From contig NZ_CP058554.1 of NCBI RefSeq assembly GCF_014109725.1, positions 3,968,001-4,032,000 of the forward strand: DNA of 64,000 nt, read 5' to 3'. The notes under the pieces are model-generated. The model made no database searches, was not told where the DNA came from, and saw only the letters and a list, made by a program, of their open reading frames with translations. The DNA is from Comamonas piscis (GTDB lineage: Bacteria; Pseudomonadota; Gammaproteobacteria; Burkholderiales; Burkholderiaceae_C). Made by a program: the position numbers and the translations under genes. This document shows, piece after piece, positions 8,169 to 17,108 of the stretch (position 1 is its first letter; the number at the start of each line of letters is the position of its first letter).

Positions 8169-8206
8169 AGCCAGTGGATGGGCCAAAACCATCCCCTGGC
8201 TTTTTT
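8169..8206 (+). terminator. terminator after the SIMPL gene
   Basis: AGCCAG-T-GGATGG (8169-8181) pairs with CCATCC-C-CTGGCT (8189-8201) with one mismatch, followed by TTTTTT. Confidence 0.88.
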
Positions 8207-8319
8207 ACGCCCACCCGGAGCAAGTGATTAACCACTCACAACCCTCAGCCAATCTCACACACCGTAAACATTTGTAGCAATATGGGCGCCGTAGCCATCC
8301 CGGCTAGCAGGAGTGCATC

Positions 8320-9867
8320 ATGTTCCGTACTGGTCGCCCTTGGCTGCAGCGCAGCCCGCTCTTTAGATCTGCCGTGCTCGCCAGCACCATCGCCTTGGCG
8401 TCCAACCCGCCGGCGCAGGCGGCCAGCGACTTCACCCCCCTACCGGGCACCTGGATTGTCAGCGCCGAGCAGGATGGTAAGCCTGGCCGGGGCATGGCCA
8501 TAGATGTGCAGGATGGCGTGCTGGTCATGCAGGTCTACAACTACCGGGCTAATGGCACGGCTACCTTCCACCTCGCCGTCGGCAGTATCGACGGCAACCA
8601 GGTCGCTGCGCCGCTCAAAAGCTACCGGGGCGGGCGCTACTTCGGCAGTGGGCCGCTGTCGGGCGTCGAGGATGGCGATGCCGGAGAAGTGCGCATCGAG
8701 TTCACCAGCGCCACCCAGGCGCAGCTGCAGTTTCCGGGTGAGCCCACGGTAGCGATACAGCGCTTCCGCTTTGACAACACCGCGCCCTCTGCCTTGCCTT
8801 CGGCCTACTGGCTGATGTCGATGCAGAACGCCAGTGGCACAGCAGTGCAATCGGCGCTAGCGTTGACTGGGGTGGACACCAGCTCCGGCCCCGCCATGGC
8901 CATCGTGTTCCCCGCGGGGAACCAGACCGTGGTCGCTTGCAGCTACAGCGCAACCTTGCAAGGCTTCAACTGCAGCAATGGCAGCGGCACTCCAGCTGTC
9001 AGGCTGCAGTTCCAGACAGCCCTCCACCAGATGAGCGGTGCAGCCCAGATCGATGGCAGCAACTACCAAATGGTCGGCCAGCGCCTGCTCAGCCCGGATG
9101 GCTATGACTCGCTGGTTTTCAGCGACAACCCGCCCGTGCCCGCCAGCGGCACCTGGATCGTGACCGGCGAGAAAAACGGCCAGCCCGGGCGCGGCATGGC
9201 CATCGATGTGCAGACCGGCACCCTGGTCATGCAGGTCTACAACTACCAGGCAGACGGCAATGCCACTTTCCACCTGGGCGTGGGCGCCTTTGCCAACGGC
9301 CAGGCCAGCGCCCCGCTCAAAAGCTACCAGGGCGGCCGCTACTTTGGCAGCGGCCCGCGCAGCGGCACGGAGGCCTCCACGGCGGGCGACGTGTTTCTCG
9401 ATTTCAGCTCACCGACACGCGGCCATATCCGCTTTCCGGGCGAAGGGGCAGTCGCCATCGAGCGCTTTCAATTCGCACCGGTGGCGCCGGACCCTGCCAG
9501 CCTGCTGGGCAACTGGACCTTCCACGACACCACCAACAAGGAGACCGCACATGTGGCGCTGACCCAGGTCGATGGCAATGCCGCCACCACCGCTGGCGGC
9601 GGCGTGCGCTGCAGCTTTCAGAACCCAGCCACCGCCCAGGTGCGCTGCGTCGAAACCTTCACGATCTCGGGCCGGGGCAGTGTCTACCTCAAGGACTACC
9701 GCTTTGTGCTGCAAACCGATATGGGAGCGGGCAAGGCTTTGACAGCAGGCGAGCTGGCCCGCAGCGATGTGCTGCCCGATGACAGCAGCACGGCAAACAA
9801 CTCTTTGCTGGCCTTGCGCACGATGGACCGCCGGGGCATGAAGCTGGGTCTGGGCACCTCGTTCTAG
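8320..9867 (+). CDS. secreted protein of unknown function with a duplicated domain
   Basis: I do not recognise a named family. The 515-residue protein starts with a signal peptide (RSAVLASTIALASN, cleavage near AQA/ASD) behind an AGGAG site. Two copies of a domain of about 110 residues lie at roughly 42-155 and 270-385. Each has GTWIVxxExxGxPGRGMAID, a VMQVYNY segment, APLKSYxGGRYFGSGPxSG and IRFPGEG-like text. The copies are highly alike even at DNA level, which suggests a fairly recent internal duplication. A cysteine-containing segment of about 110 residues follows each copy (VACSYSATLQGFNCSNGSG and VRCSFQNPATAQVRCVETF), so the whole unit may be duplicated. It is probably periplasmic or surface-exposed. 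It is convergent with the DMT gene, 29 bases away. Confidence 0.75.
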   Translation: MFRTGRPWLQRSPLFRSAVLASTIALASNPPAQAASDFTPLPGTWIVSAEQDGKPGRGMAIDVQDGVLVMQVYNYRANGTATFHLAVGSIDGNQVAAPLKSYRGGRYFGSGPLSGVEDGDAGEVRIEFTSATQAQLQFPGEPTVAIQRFRFDNTAPSALPSAYWLMSMQNASGTAVQSALALTGVDTSSGPAMAIVFPAGNQTVVACSYSATLQGFNCSNGSGTPAVRLQFQTALHQMSGAAQIDGSNYQMVGQRLLSPDGYDSLVFSDNPPVPASGTWIVTGEKNGQPGRGMAIDVQTGTLVMQVYNYQADGNATFHLGVGAFANGQASAPLKSYQGGRYFGSGPRSGTEASTAGDVFLDFSSPTRGHIRFPGEGAVAIERFQFAPVAPDPASLLGNWTFHDTTNKETAHVALTQVDGNAATTAGGGVRCSFQNPATAQVRCVETFTISGRGSVYLKDYRFVLQTDMGAGKALTAGELARSDVLPDDSSTANNSLLALRTMDRRGMKLGLGTSF

Positions 9868-9896
9868 CGCAGCTACGCTGGGCGCCCCCGCCCGGC

Positions 9897-10874
9897 TCAG
9901 CTCAGCCGGGCCAGAATCAGCACCACGCCGGCCACCGTGAGCAAGGCGCCGCCCATCGCGCCCAAGGTGGGCGGCACCTTCGTCTTCCACCACAGCAGCG
10001 GCAGCAGCAAGATGGGTGAGACGGAGGACAGCATGCCCACCAGCCCGGCACTGCCGTATTTGAGTGCGGCGAGGATCAAGGTCATGCCCATGGCCATCGA
10101 CAAAAAGGCGCTGCCTGCCAGCAGCATCCAATCACGGCCCTCCATCACGGCGGTCAGCCGCGCAGGCTTCCAGCCCACCAGCAGCAGCAGGGCATGAAAG
10201 CCAAAGCCTGCCGCCATGCGCACAGCAGATGCGGCGACCGGGTCCACATCGGGGCCCATCACCGGCTTGACCACCAAGGTGCCGAGCGCCTGGCCCAAGG
10301 CGGCGACCAGCCCCAGGCTCACGCCCACGGCCAGCCGGCCGCGCGTGGCCTCCAGGCTCGATTCGCTGCCGGCCCGCTTGCCAAAGGCAATGGCGCACAT
10401 CACGCCGCTCAGCACCAGCGCGCAGCCCAGCATGGCGACGGCGCCCATGCGCTCGCCCAAAAACAAGGCGGCCAACACCGCCGACATCATCGAATGGGTG
10501 GCAAACAAAATGCCTGATCGGCGCGGCCCCAGCCGGTTCATGCAGGCAAACAACACCGTGTCGCCAATGAAGATGCCAATAAAGCCCGACAGCACCAGCA
10601 CGCCCACCAGCGCCAGGTTCAGGCTGCCCCAGGTGCCCGCCACGGTGGCCCAGCCGCCCAGCATCAGCGTGGCAAACACCATGCGCCAGCGGGTAAAGGC
10701 AAAGGCGCCCATCTTGCGCGCCACCGGGGCGGAGAACAGCGCAGCCATCGCCCAGCAGGCGGCGGCCAGCACGGCCAGAGATTCGGGGGGAAAAGGAAAA
10801 GTCGACACGGCAGGCGGCAAAATAAGGCGCCAGCGGTGCAAGCTGTCTCGCACCATGCTGCGCAGCCGCCCCAA
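9897..10874 (-). CDS. EamA/DMT-superfamily transporter
   Basis: An inner-membrane protein with about ten hydrophobic segments arranged as two EamA repeats, the architecture of 10-TM drug/metabolite exporters (325 residues, slightly longer than the usual 290-310). GDTVLFACMNRLGPRRSGILFA ends the first half and LGTLVVKP begins the second. The start is uncertain: GTG at 10874 and ATG-type codons nearby, such as Met7 at 10856, give a short basic N-terminus before the first membrane helix (ESLAVLAAACWAMAALF). The substrate cannot be inferred from sequence. It is divergent from the tartrate-dehydrogenase-like gene, with 143 bases between. Confidence 0.85.
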   Translation of the reverse strand: MGRLRSMVRDSLHRWRLILPPAVSTFPFPPESLAVLAAACWAMAALFSAPVARKMGAFAFTRWRMVFATLMLGGWATVAGTWGSLNLALVGVLVLSGFIGIFIGDTVLFACMNRLGPRRSGILFATHSMMSAVLAALFLGERMGAVAMLGCALVLSGVMCAIAFGKRAGSESSLEATRGRLAVGVSLGLVAALGQALGTLVVKPVMGPDVDPVAASAVRMAAGFGFHALLLLVGWKPARLTAVMEGRDWMLLAGSAFLSMAMGMTLILAALKYGSAGLVGMLSSVSPILLLPLLWWKTKVPPTLGAMGGALLTVAGVVLILARLS

Positions 10875-11017
10875 CAGCGCTAGGATGCCATCCAGACACC
10901 CCAGCCCGGCACCCAGGTGCGAGGACGAGCGATTGTAGGGCCCAGCGACGGCCTTCGCGAGCGCGGCCAGTCACCCGGGCGGCCACCACCCCTTTCCACC
11001 AGGATTTCAGGACCAGC

Positions 11018-12100
11018 ATGAGCAAGAAACTACGTATCGCGGTATTGGCAGGCGACGGCATTGGCAAGGAAGTAATGCCCGAAGGCATCCGCGTGCTGGA
11101 GGCCGCCGCCAAGCGCTTTGACCTGCCGCTGGAGATGCAGCACTTTGACTGGGCGCATTGCGACTACTTTGCCGCCCACGGCCAGATGATGCCCGACGAC
11201 TGGAAAGCGCAGCTGCAGGGCTTTGACGCGATTCTGTTCGGCGCCGTCGGCTGGCCCGCCACTGTGCCCGACCATGTCTCGCTCTGGGGCTCGCTGCTCA
11301 AGTTCCGCCGCGAGTTCGACCAGTACATCAACCTGCGCCCGGTGCGCCTGTTTGAAGGCGTGCCCTGCCCGCTGGCTGGCCGCAAGCCCGGCGATATCGA
11401 CTACTACGTGGTGCGCGAAAACACCGAGGGCGAGTACACCGCGCTGGGCGGCATCATGTTTGAAGGCACGGACCGCGAGATGGTGCTGCAAGAGGCTGTG
11501 TTCACCCGCAAGGGCGCCGACCGCCTGCTCAAGTTCGCCTTTGACCTGGCCCAAAGCCGCAGCAAAAAGCATGTGACCCTGGCCACCAAGTCCAACGGCA
11601 TTGCAATCAGCATGCCCTGGTGGGACAAATGTGCCGAAGCCATGGCCAAAAACTACCCCGATGTGGTGCTGGACAAGCAGCATATCGACATCCTCACCGC
11701 CCGCTTTGTGCTGCAGCCCGGCCGTTTTGATGTGGTCGCCGCCACCAACCTGTTTGGCGACATCCTGAGCGACCTTGGCCCTGCCACCACCGGCACCATC
11801 GGCCTGGCGCCCTCCGCTAACCTGAACCCCGAGCGCAACTTCCCGTCGCTGTTCGAGCCGGTGCATGGCTCGGCGCCCGACATCTATGGCCAGAACATTG
11901 CCAACCCCATTGCGATGATCTGGTCGGTGGCCTTGATGCTCGACTTCCTGGGCGACGGCAAGGGCGCATGGCGCAGCGCCCACGACGCCATCGTCGATGC
12001 CATCAGCCAGACCATTTTGAGCGGCCCTAGCACGCCTGATCTGGGCGGCCAGGGCAAGACGCCCGATGTGGGCAAGGCGATTGCCGAACGCTTGGCCTGA
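11018..12100 (+). CDS. ttuC: tartrate dehydrogenase/decarboxylase family enzyme
   Basis: A 360-residue cytoplasmic enzyme of the isocitrate/isopropylmalate dehydrogenase superfamily, closest to TtuC/DmlA, which oxidises tartrate or D-malate with NAD and a divalent metal. It begins RIAVLAGDGIGKEVMPEG, the nucleotide-side opening. It carries YYVVRENTEGEY and FEGTDREMV in the middle, and NLFGDILSDLGPATTGTIG followed by FEPVHGSAPDIYGQNIANP at the metal and NAD sites. LeuB proteins differ in the RENTEGEY region, which favours the TtuC/DmlA call. The signal-peptide-bearing propeller gene overlaps its 3' end by 35 bases, implying coupled translation. Tartrate versus D-malate preference cannot be read from sequence. 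Confidence 0.88.
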   Translation: MSKKLRIAVLAGDGIGKEVMPEGIRVLEAAAKRFDLPLEMQHFDWAHCDYFAAHGQMMPDDWKAQLQGFDAILFGAVGWPATVPDHVSLWGSLLKFRREFDQYINLRPVRLFEGVPCPLAGRKPGDIDYYVVRENTEGEYTALGGIMFEGTDREMVLQEAVFTRKGADRLLKFAFDLAQSRSKKHVTLATKSNGIAISMPWWDKCAEAMAKNYPDVVLDKQHIDILTARFVLQPGRFDVVAATNLFGDILSDLGPATTGTIGLAPSANLNPERNFPSLFEPVHGSAPDIYGQNIANPIAMIWSVALMLDFLGDGKGAWRSAHDAIVDAISQTILSGPSTPDLGGQGKTPDVGKAIAERLA

Positions 12101-13361
12101 CCGCCGGGCACCCCAGGCGGCGCTCGCTGCGCTGGCCAGCGTGCTGCTGGCCTGGGCGCCGTTGGCGCATGCCCGGGGCTATACGCCCCAGGGCCGCTGC
12201 GGCGGCTATGAAAGAGTCAACATCGGCAGCCCGGCCGGCACCTGCGTGGCCCTGGTGGCCGATGAGCGCGACGGCCTGCGTGCGCCCCGCCGGGTGCTGG
12301 AGATCAGCCCCGGCCGCCTGTGGATCATCGACATGGGCAGCTGGGTGCCGCGCCAAGGCAGGCTACTGGAGCTGAGCCTGCCATCGCCCTCGGGCGCCGC
12401 CACCCAACGCCCCCAAGTCAAGGTGCTGGCCGACAAGCTCGATCGCCCGCTCGCGCTGCTGCGCGGGCCCGATGCGCAGATCTATATCGGCGAGGCCGGC
12501 CGCATCTGGCGCACGCCCGTGCCGGCCATCGGCCAGCCTATCCAGCCCCATACTGTGCTCGACCAGCTGCCCGATGACGGCGCCCACCCGCTCAAGGAAA
12601 TCAGCTTTGGGGCCGATGGCAGTCTCTACGTCAACATCGGCTCGGCCAGTGACCGCTGCCAGGACGCACAAGGCGCACTACCTTATCCCTGCCCCGAGCG
12701 CGGGGCGATGCAGTTCCGGGGCGCGGTATGGCGTGCGATATTGCGCAGCCCAACGGCCACCGGCCAGCCCGCGCAATCGCCTGTGCAGCAGTTCGCACCC
12801 TTTGCGCTGGGCCTGCGCAATTCTGTGGCCCTGGCCACCCTGCCCGATGGCCCTGCCAAAGGCAGCCTCTGGCAGGCTGAGAACAACATCGACTACCGCG
12901 ACAGGAACGAGCCACCCGAAGAGCTCAACGAGCTGCTGGAAGGCGCCGACTACGGCTGGCCCTACTGCATAGGCGCACAGCGCCCGGCGCGCGGCTATGA
13001 GCAACGCGCGCGCTGCGCCGCCACCAAGGCGCCGCATATGCTCTGGCCCGCCCATACGGCACCGCTGCATTTGCTGGCCACCCCGCAGGCCAGCCCCTTC
13101 CAAGGCCAGTTGCTGGCCGCCTGGCATGGGCCGCAAGGCCACCGAGTGGTGGGCTTTGCGCGCCAAAAGGATGGCAAACCCGGCGGCAAGGCGATCGAAT
13201 GGCTGGGCAACTGGACCGCAGATGGCAAGACCCGGCCACTGGGCCGCCCTACCGGCCTGGCACTGAACCATGCCGGCCAGCTGATGGTGGTGGAAGACTA
13301 CAACCGCACGCTGTTGATGCTGCTGCCCGATACGGCCAGCGCCCCCGCCCCGCAGCGCTGA
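12066..13361 (+). CDS. secreted PQQ-type sugar dehydrogenase-like beta-propeller
   Basis: The 431-residue product has an N-terminal signal peptide (basic MWARRLPNAWPDRR, then a hydrophobic stretch ending near AHA/RG). A glucose/sorbosone-dehydrogenase-type propeller follows, with GLRNSVALATLPDG, LWQAENNIDYRDRNEPPEEL and ADYGWPYCIG as the family landmarks. Relatives oxidise aldoses with PQQ in the periplasm, but some lack PQQ binding, so catalysis is unproven. The start ATG lies inside the end of ttuC (35-base overlap); there is no later start that keeps the signal peptide. Six or more cysteines are present, compatible with the periplasm. No pqq biosynthesis gene is in the window. Confidence 0.8.
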   Translation: MWARRLPNAWPDRRAPQAALAALASVLLAWAPLAHARGYTPQGRCGGYERVNIGSPAGTCVALVADERDGLRAPRRVLEISPGRLWIIDMGSWVPRQGRLLELSLPSPSGAATQRPQVKVLADKLDRPLALLRGPDAQIYIGEAGRIWRTPVPAIGQPIQPHTVLDQLPDDGAHPLKEISFGADGSLYVNIGSASDRCQDAQGALPYPCPERGAMQFRGAVWRAILRSPTATGQPAQSPVQQFAPFALGLRNSVALATLPDGPAKGSLWQAENNIDYRDRNEPPEELNELLEGADYGWPYCIGAQRPARGYEQRARCAATKAPHMLWPAHTAPLHLLATPQASPFQGQLLAAWHGPQGHRVVGFARQKDGKPGGKAIEWLGNWTADGKTRPLGRPTGLALNHAGQLMVVEDYNRTLLMLLPDTASAPAPQR

Positions 13362-13503
13362 CCCGCGCGCTGGCAGCCCTGCCGCCAGCGCGACATCCAG
13401 CCGCGCGCCCCGCTTGCCGTTCCTGCGCCCCGGCCTATCATCGGCCCTACTACATCCCCATGTTGCGCAGGCCTTTTGACAAGCGCCTCGCGGCCACCGC
13501 GTC

Positions 13504-14787
13504 ATGACAGCGCTCCCCACCTCGGTGCCTCCGGGCCCCACCCCACCGTCCGGTCTGTATTTCGGCTGGGTGATCGTCGCCGCCTCCACCCTCCTCACCC
13601 TGCTTACCGTGGGCATGCGCATGGGCATCGGCCCCTTCGTCGTGCCGCTGTCGCAAGACCTGGGTTTTAGCCGCAGCCTGCTGTCATCCATCATCGCCTT
13701 TGGCATGCTCTGCTACGGCCTGGGCATGCCCCTGGCCGGCTGGCTGGTGGCGCGCCAGGGTACGCGGCGGGTGCTGCTGCTGGGCACCGTCATCGTGGTG
13801 CTGTCCTGCATCTGGGCCGTCAACGCCCGCACGCCCTGGATGTTCTTCTGGTCCTATGGCGTAGTACTTTCGCTGGGACTGGCCTTCACCAGCCCGGTGG
13901 CAGTCACGCCGATGATCAGCAGCTGGTTCACACGCCAGCGAGGCATGGCGCTGTTCTTCCTGTCCACCGGCTCCATGGCGGGCATTGCGGTGATGACGCC
14001 GGTCTTCACCTTCACGATCGCGCGCTGGGGCTGGCAGCACAGCTTGCTGGGCTTTGCACTGGTGTTTGCGCTGATCGTGACCGCGATGGCGCTGTGGGTG
14101 GTGCGCGACGATGCGCCCGAGCACACCGACCTGACACCCGCCGAACAGGCGGCGCGCCAGGAGCGCCTGCGCGCGATGGCCGGGCAGCCAGCCGCGCCCT
14201 CGCTGCGCTTTGCCCAGGCCGTGGCCACGGCACCCTTCTGGCAGATCTTTCTAGGCCTGTTTGCCTGCGGCTTCAGCATGAACCTGCTGGGCACCCATGG
14301 CGTGCCGATGCTGATGGACCATGGCTTTGATGCCGGCAGCAGCGCGGGCGGCATTGGGCTGATCGGCTTGGTCGCCATCTTCAGCACCTTAGGGCTGGGC
14401 AAGCTGTCCGACATGGTCCCGCGCCGCTACATCCTGGCCGTCATCTACCTGGTGCGGGGGCTGGGCTTTGTTGGCCTGGTGGCCGTCGTCCACCACTGGC
14501 AGCTCTATGCCGTGGCCGCCTTGGGTGGCATTGTCTGGGCCGGCTCCATCGCCGCCTCCTCGGCCATTCTGGGCGATCTCTACGGCATCAAACTGGTCGG
14601 CATGCTGTATGGCTGCGCCTACCTGGGCCACCAGATCGGCGCGATGATCAGCAGCTGGCTGGGTGGCTGGGCCTATGAGCAGTTTGGCACCCACTGGATC
14701 GCCTTTGGCGCAGCGGCCGTGTTGCTGGTGCTGGCCGCGGGCGTATCGCTGCTGCTGCCCACGCGGCTGGCGGCCGCTGCGCGTTAA
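13504..14787 (+). CDS. MFS transporter, monocarboxylate/oxalate-type
   Basis: A 427-residue inner-membrane carrier with twelve predicted helices. It starts with a proline-rich cytoplasmic tail, then GLYFGWVIVAASTLLTLL, an opening common in OxlT/MCT-like major facilitator proteins. GWLVARQGTRRVLLLG between helices 2 and 3 is the MFS loop motif. A central hydrophilic loop (DDAPEHTDLTPAEQAARQE) separates the two six-helix halves. Its place among tartrate- and hydroxy-acid-handling genes suggests organic acid uptake, but that is inference from neighbours. It is convergent with the Bug receptor gene, 13 bases apart, with no clear terminator. Confidence 0.85.
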   Translation: MTALPTSVPPGPTPPSGLYFGWVIVAASTLLTLLTVGMRMGIGPFVVPLSQDLGFSRSLLSSIIAFGMLCYGLGMPLAGWLVARQGTRRVLLLGTVIVVLSCIWAVNARTPWMFFWSYGVVLSLGLAFTSPVAVTPMISSWFTRQRGMALFFLSTGSMAGIAVMTPVFTFTIARWGWQHSLLGFALVFALIVTAMALWVVRDDAPEHTDLTPAEQAARQERLRAMAGQPAAPSLRFAQAVATAPFWQIFLGLFACGFSMNLLGTHGVPMLMDHGFDAGSSAGGIGLIGLVAIFSTLGLGKLSDMVPRRYILAVIYLVRGLGFVGLVAVVHHWQLYAVAALGGIVWAGSIAASSAILGDLYGIKLVGMLYGCAYLGHQIGAMISSWLGGWAYEQFGTHWIAFGAAAVLLVLAAGVSLLLPTRLAAAAR

Positions 14788-14800
14788 GGCGGCTCGGGTT

Positions 14801-15784
14801 TCAGTCGATCTTGAGCTTGGTGGCCTGCGCCACCTCGGCCCAGCGCTTGATTTCGCTGTTGAAGAAGCGCTGAAAGCTGGCCGGCGAATTGGGCGCCGGC
14901 GGCAGCATAAAGCCATTGCTCTGGTACTTGGCCCGCACATCGGGGTTGGCATTCAGCGCGCGGTTGATGGCCTTGTTGACGGTATCCACCACCTGGGCGG
15001 GTGTGCCTGCTGGCGCAAACACGCCAAACCAGGCGGCGACCTCAAAGCCGGGCACACCGGATTCAGCCACGGTCGGGATGTCCGACGCAAAATCGACGCG
15101 CTCTGCGGTGGTCACCGCCAGGCCCTTGAGCTTGCCGGCACGGATCTGCGCCAGCAGCGGCGGCAGGTTGTCCATCATCGAATCCACCTGCCCGCCCAGC
15201 AGGTCCGACACCGCCGGGCCGCTGCCCCGGTACGGCACATGCAAGATGCTGGTGCCCGTCTTGAGCTTGAACAGCTCGCAACCCAGATGCGCCGAGGAGC
15301 CACTGCCCGGCGATGCGCAAGTCAGCTTGTCCGGGTGTTGCTTGCCGTAGGCGATGTATTCCGCCACCGAGTTGACCGGCAGCTTGGCGCTCACCGCCAG
15401 GATATTGGGCACCACATTGAGCTGGGCCACCGGCACCAGGTCCTTGCCGGCATCAAAGCCCAGCTTGGTGTAGAGGCCCTGGTTGATCGCCGTCGATATG
15501 GAGCCGACAAACAGCGTATAGCCATCGGCGGGTGCGCGCACCACATATTCCGCACCGATATTGCTGTTGGCACCTGGGCGGTTTTCCACAATAAAGGTCT
15601 GGCCCAGGTCCTTGCCCAGCGCGTCGGCCATCAGCCGCGCGCCAATGTCGGTGGCACCGCCGGGGGCGTATCCCACGACCAGTTTCACGGGCTTGCTGGG
15701 GTAGCCCGTGCCTTGGGCCTGTGCGGCGGGCAACAGCGCCCATGCGGCGGCCAGGCCCAGCGCGGCCTTGCTCAGTGTCATCAT
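14801..15784 (-). CDS. Bug-family (TctC-like) periplasmic solute receptor
   Basis: A 327-residue secreted receptor of the tripartite tricarboxylate transporter class, abundant in Bordetella and Comamonadaceae. The signal peptide ends near AQA/QGT. The mature part starts YPSKPVKLVVGYAPGGATDIGAR, with IVENRPGANSNIGAEYV, and later HVPYRGSGPAVSDLLGGQVD, all standard Bug landmarks at the ligand cleft. AAGGAG lies upstream of tandem ATG codons (15784 and 15781). No TctA or TctB membrane partner is nearby, as is usual for orphan Bug proteins. It lies 35 bases downstream of the FMN oxidase gene, so it is probably in the same transcript; its ligand may be the hydroxy acid that enzyme uses. Confidence 0.92.
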   Translation of the reverse strand: MMTLSKAALGLAAAWALLPAAQAQGTGYPSKPVKLVVGYAPGGATDIGARLMADALGKDLGQTFIVENRPGANSNIGAEYVVRAPADGYTLFVGSISTAINQGLYTKLGFDAGKDLVPVAQLNVVPNILAVSAKLPVNSVAEYIAYGKQHPDKLTCASPGSGSSAHLGCELFKLKTGTSILHVPYRGSGPAVSDLLGGQVDSMMDNLPPLLAQIRAGKLKGLAVTTAERVDFASDIPTVAESGVPGFEVAAWFGVFAPAGTPAQVVDTVNKAINRALNANPDVRAKYQSNGFMLPPAPNSPASFQRFFNSEIKRWAEVAQATKLKID

Positions 15785-15819
15785 TTTTTTGTCTCCTTGA
15801 TTGCAATAGGTGCAGCGCT

Positions 15820-17007
15820 TTAGCGCTGACTGGGGGGTAGCGAAAAATCGCCCTGGATGCGCAAATAGTCCGCTGTCAGCTCCTGCGGGCGGTTCACGCC
15901 CAGCAGCGCCAGGTTGGTCATCAGCTCCTGGCGGAACAACTGCACCGCATGGGCAATGCCCGCCTCGCCTGCGACGGCTGCGCCAAACAGCTGCGGCCGG
16001 CCGGTAAAGACCAGATCGGCGCCCAGCGCCATGGCCTTGAGCACATCGCTGCCCCGGCGAAAGCCGCCGTCGATGAACACCGGATAGCCGGCAGGGACGG
16101 CTTGGCGAATCTCGGGCAAGGCCTGCAACGGCGAGATGCAGGCATCGAGCTGGCGCCCGCCATGGGTGGAGACGATGACCGCATCGGCGCCATGGGCCAC
16201 GGCGAGTCGGGCGTCATCCGGGTGCATGACGCCCTTGAGCACCAGCTTGCCCTTCCAGGCAGCGCGGATCTGGTCGATGCAGTCCCAGTCGAGCTGGTCG
16301 CGCTCACCCCGAAAGCCATGGGGCGGGTCGGCCGTGATGGCCGGCCCCGTCTCATGGGCCAGGTTGGCAAAGCGGGGCACGCCTTGGCTCAACACGGTGC
16401 GTAGAAACACATCGCTGCTCCAACGCGGGTGGCACAGGCCGTCCAGCAGCAAGCGCCAGCTAGGGCGAAACGGCACGGTAAAGCGCAGGCGCTGCAGGTT
16501 CTCGCGGTTGGCGCCCACACAGGTGTCGATGGTGACCACCAACACGGGGATCTGCGCTTTTTCGAGCCGTTGCAGCAGCGGCAGGATGCGCGCCATATTG
16601 CCCGGCAGGTAGGCCTGGTACCAGCAGCGCTGGTCATGCGCACTTTGCAGCTGTTCCAGCGGTACGGTGGATGCGCCGCTGATGATGAAGGGCAGCGCCT
16701 GCGCCTGCGCCACCTTGGCCAGCGCGGCATCGCAGTCCTTCATCACAATGGCGGCAAAGCCGGTGGGCGCAAAGCCCATGGGCAGCGAATAGGTCTGGCC
16801 CCACAAGGTGGTGGCCGTGCTGCGCTGGGCCACATGGCGCAGGCCGCGCGGCACAAAGCCCAGGCGCGAGAAGGCCTGCAGGCTTTGCTGCAGCGATACG
16901 CCGTCTTCCGTGCCGCCGCAGACATAGCCGCGCACACAGGCGGGCAAGCGCTTGCGGGCAGCGCGTTCCAGGTCGGCAATCGAGAGGTAGTGGTGCAGCG
17001 CGGCCAT
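15820..17007 (-). CDS. FMN-dependent alpha-hydroxy-acid oxidizing protein
   Basis: A 395-residue TIM-barrel flavoenzyme of the lactate/glycolate/mandelate oxidase family, which turns L-2-hydroxy acids into 2-oxo acids. The N-terminal helix has LPACVRGYVCGGTEDGVSL, then GLRHVAQRSTATTLWG. The catalytic base motif is intact as STHGGRQLDA, followed by YPVFIDGGFRRGSDVLKA and LGADLVFTGRP for the FMN phosphate. Substrate choice among lactate, mandelate and others is unknown. It precedes the Bug receptor and follows two LysR genes on the same strand. A 6-base inverted repeat GTGGTT/AACCAC (17022-17027 and 17040-17045) just before its start could be an operator. Confidence 0.9.
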   Translation of the reverse strand: MAALHHYLSIADLERAARKRLPACVRGYVCGGTEDGVSLQQSLQAFSRLGFVPRGLRHVAQRSTATTLWGQTYSLPMGFAPTGFAAIVMKDCDAALAKVAQAQALPFIISGASTVPLEQLQSAHDQRCWYQAYLPGNMARILPLLQRLEKAQIPVLVVTIDTCVGANRENLQRLRFTVPFRPSWRLLLDGLCHPRWSSDVFLRTVLSQGVPRFANLAHETGPAITADPPHGFRGERDQLDWDCIDQIRAAWKGKLVLKGVMHPDDARLAVAHGADAVIVSTHGGRQLDACISPLQALPEIRQAVPAGYPVFIDGGFRRGSDVLKAMALGADLVFTGRPQLFGAAVAGEAGIAHAVQLFRQELMTNLALLGVNRPQELTADYLRIQGDFSLPPSQR

Positions 17008-17108
17008 GGTGCGCGGTCTCCGTGGTTATTGTTCTTTCCAACCACGCATTGTTGACAGCCGCCAGGCCCAGGGCAAACGAAATTAAATGATCGGGCTATT
17101 CCAAAATT

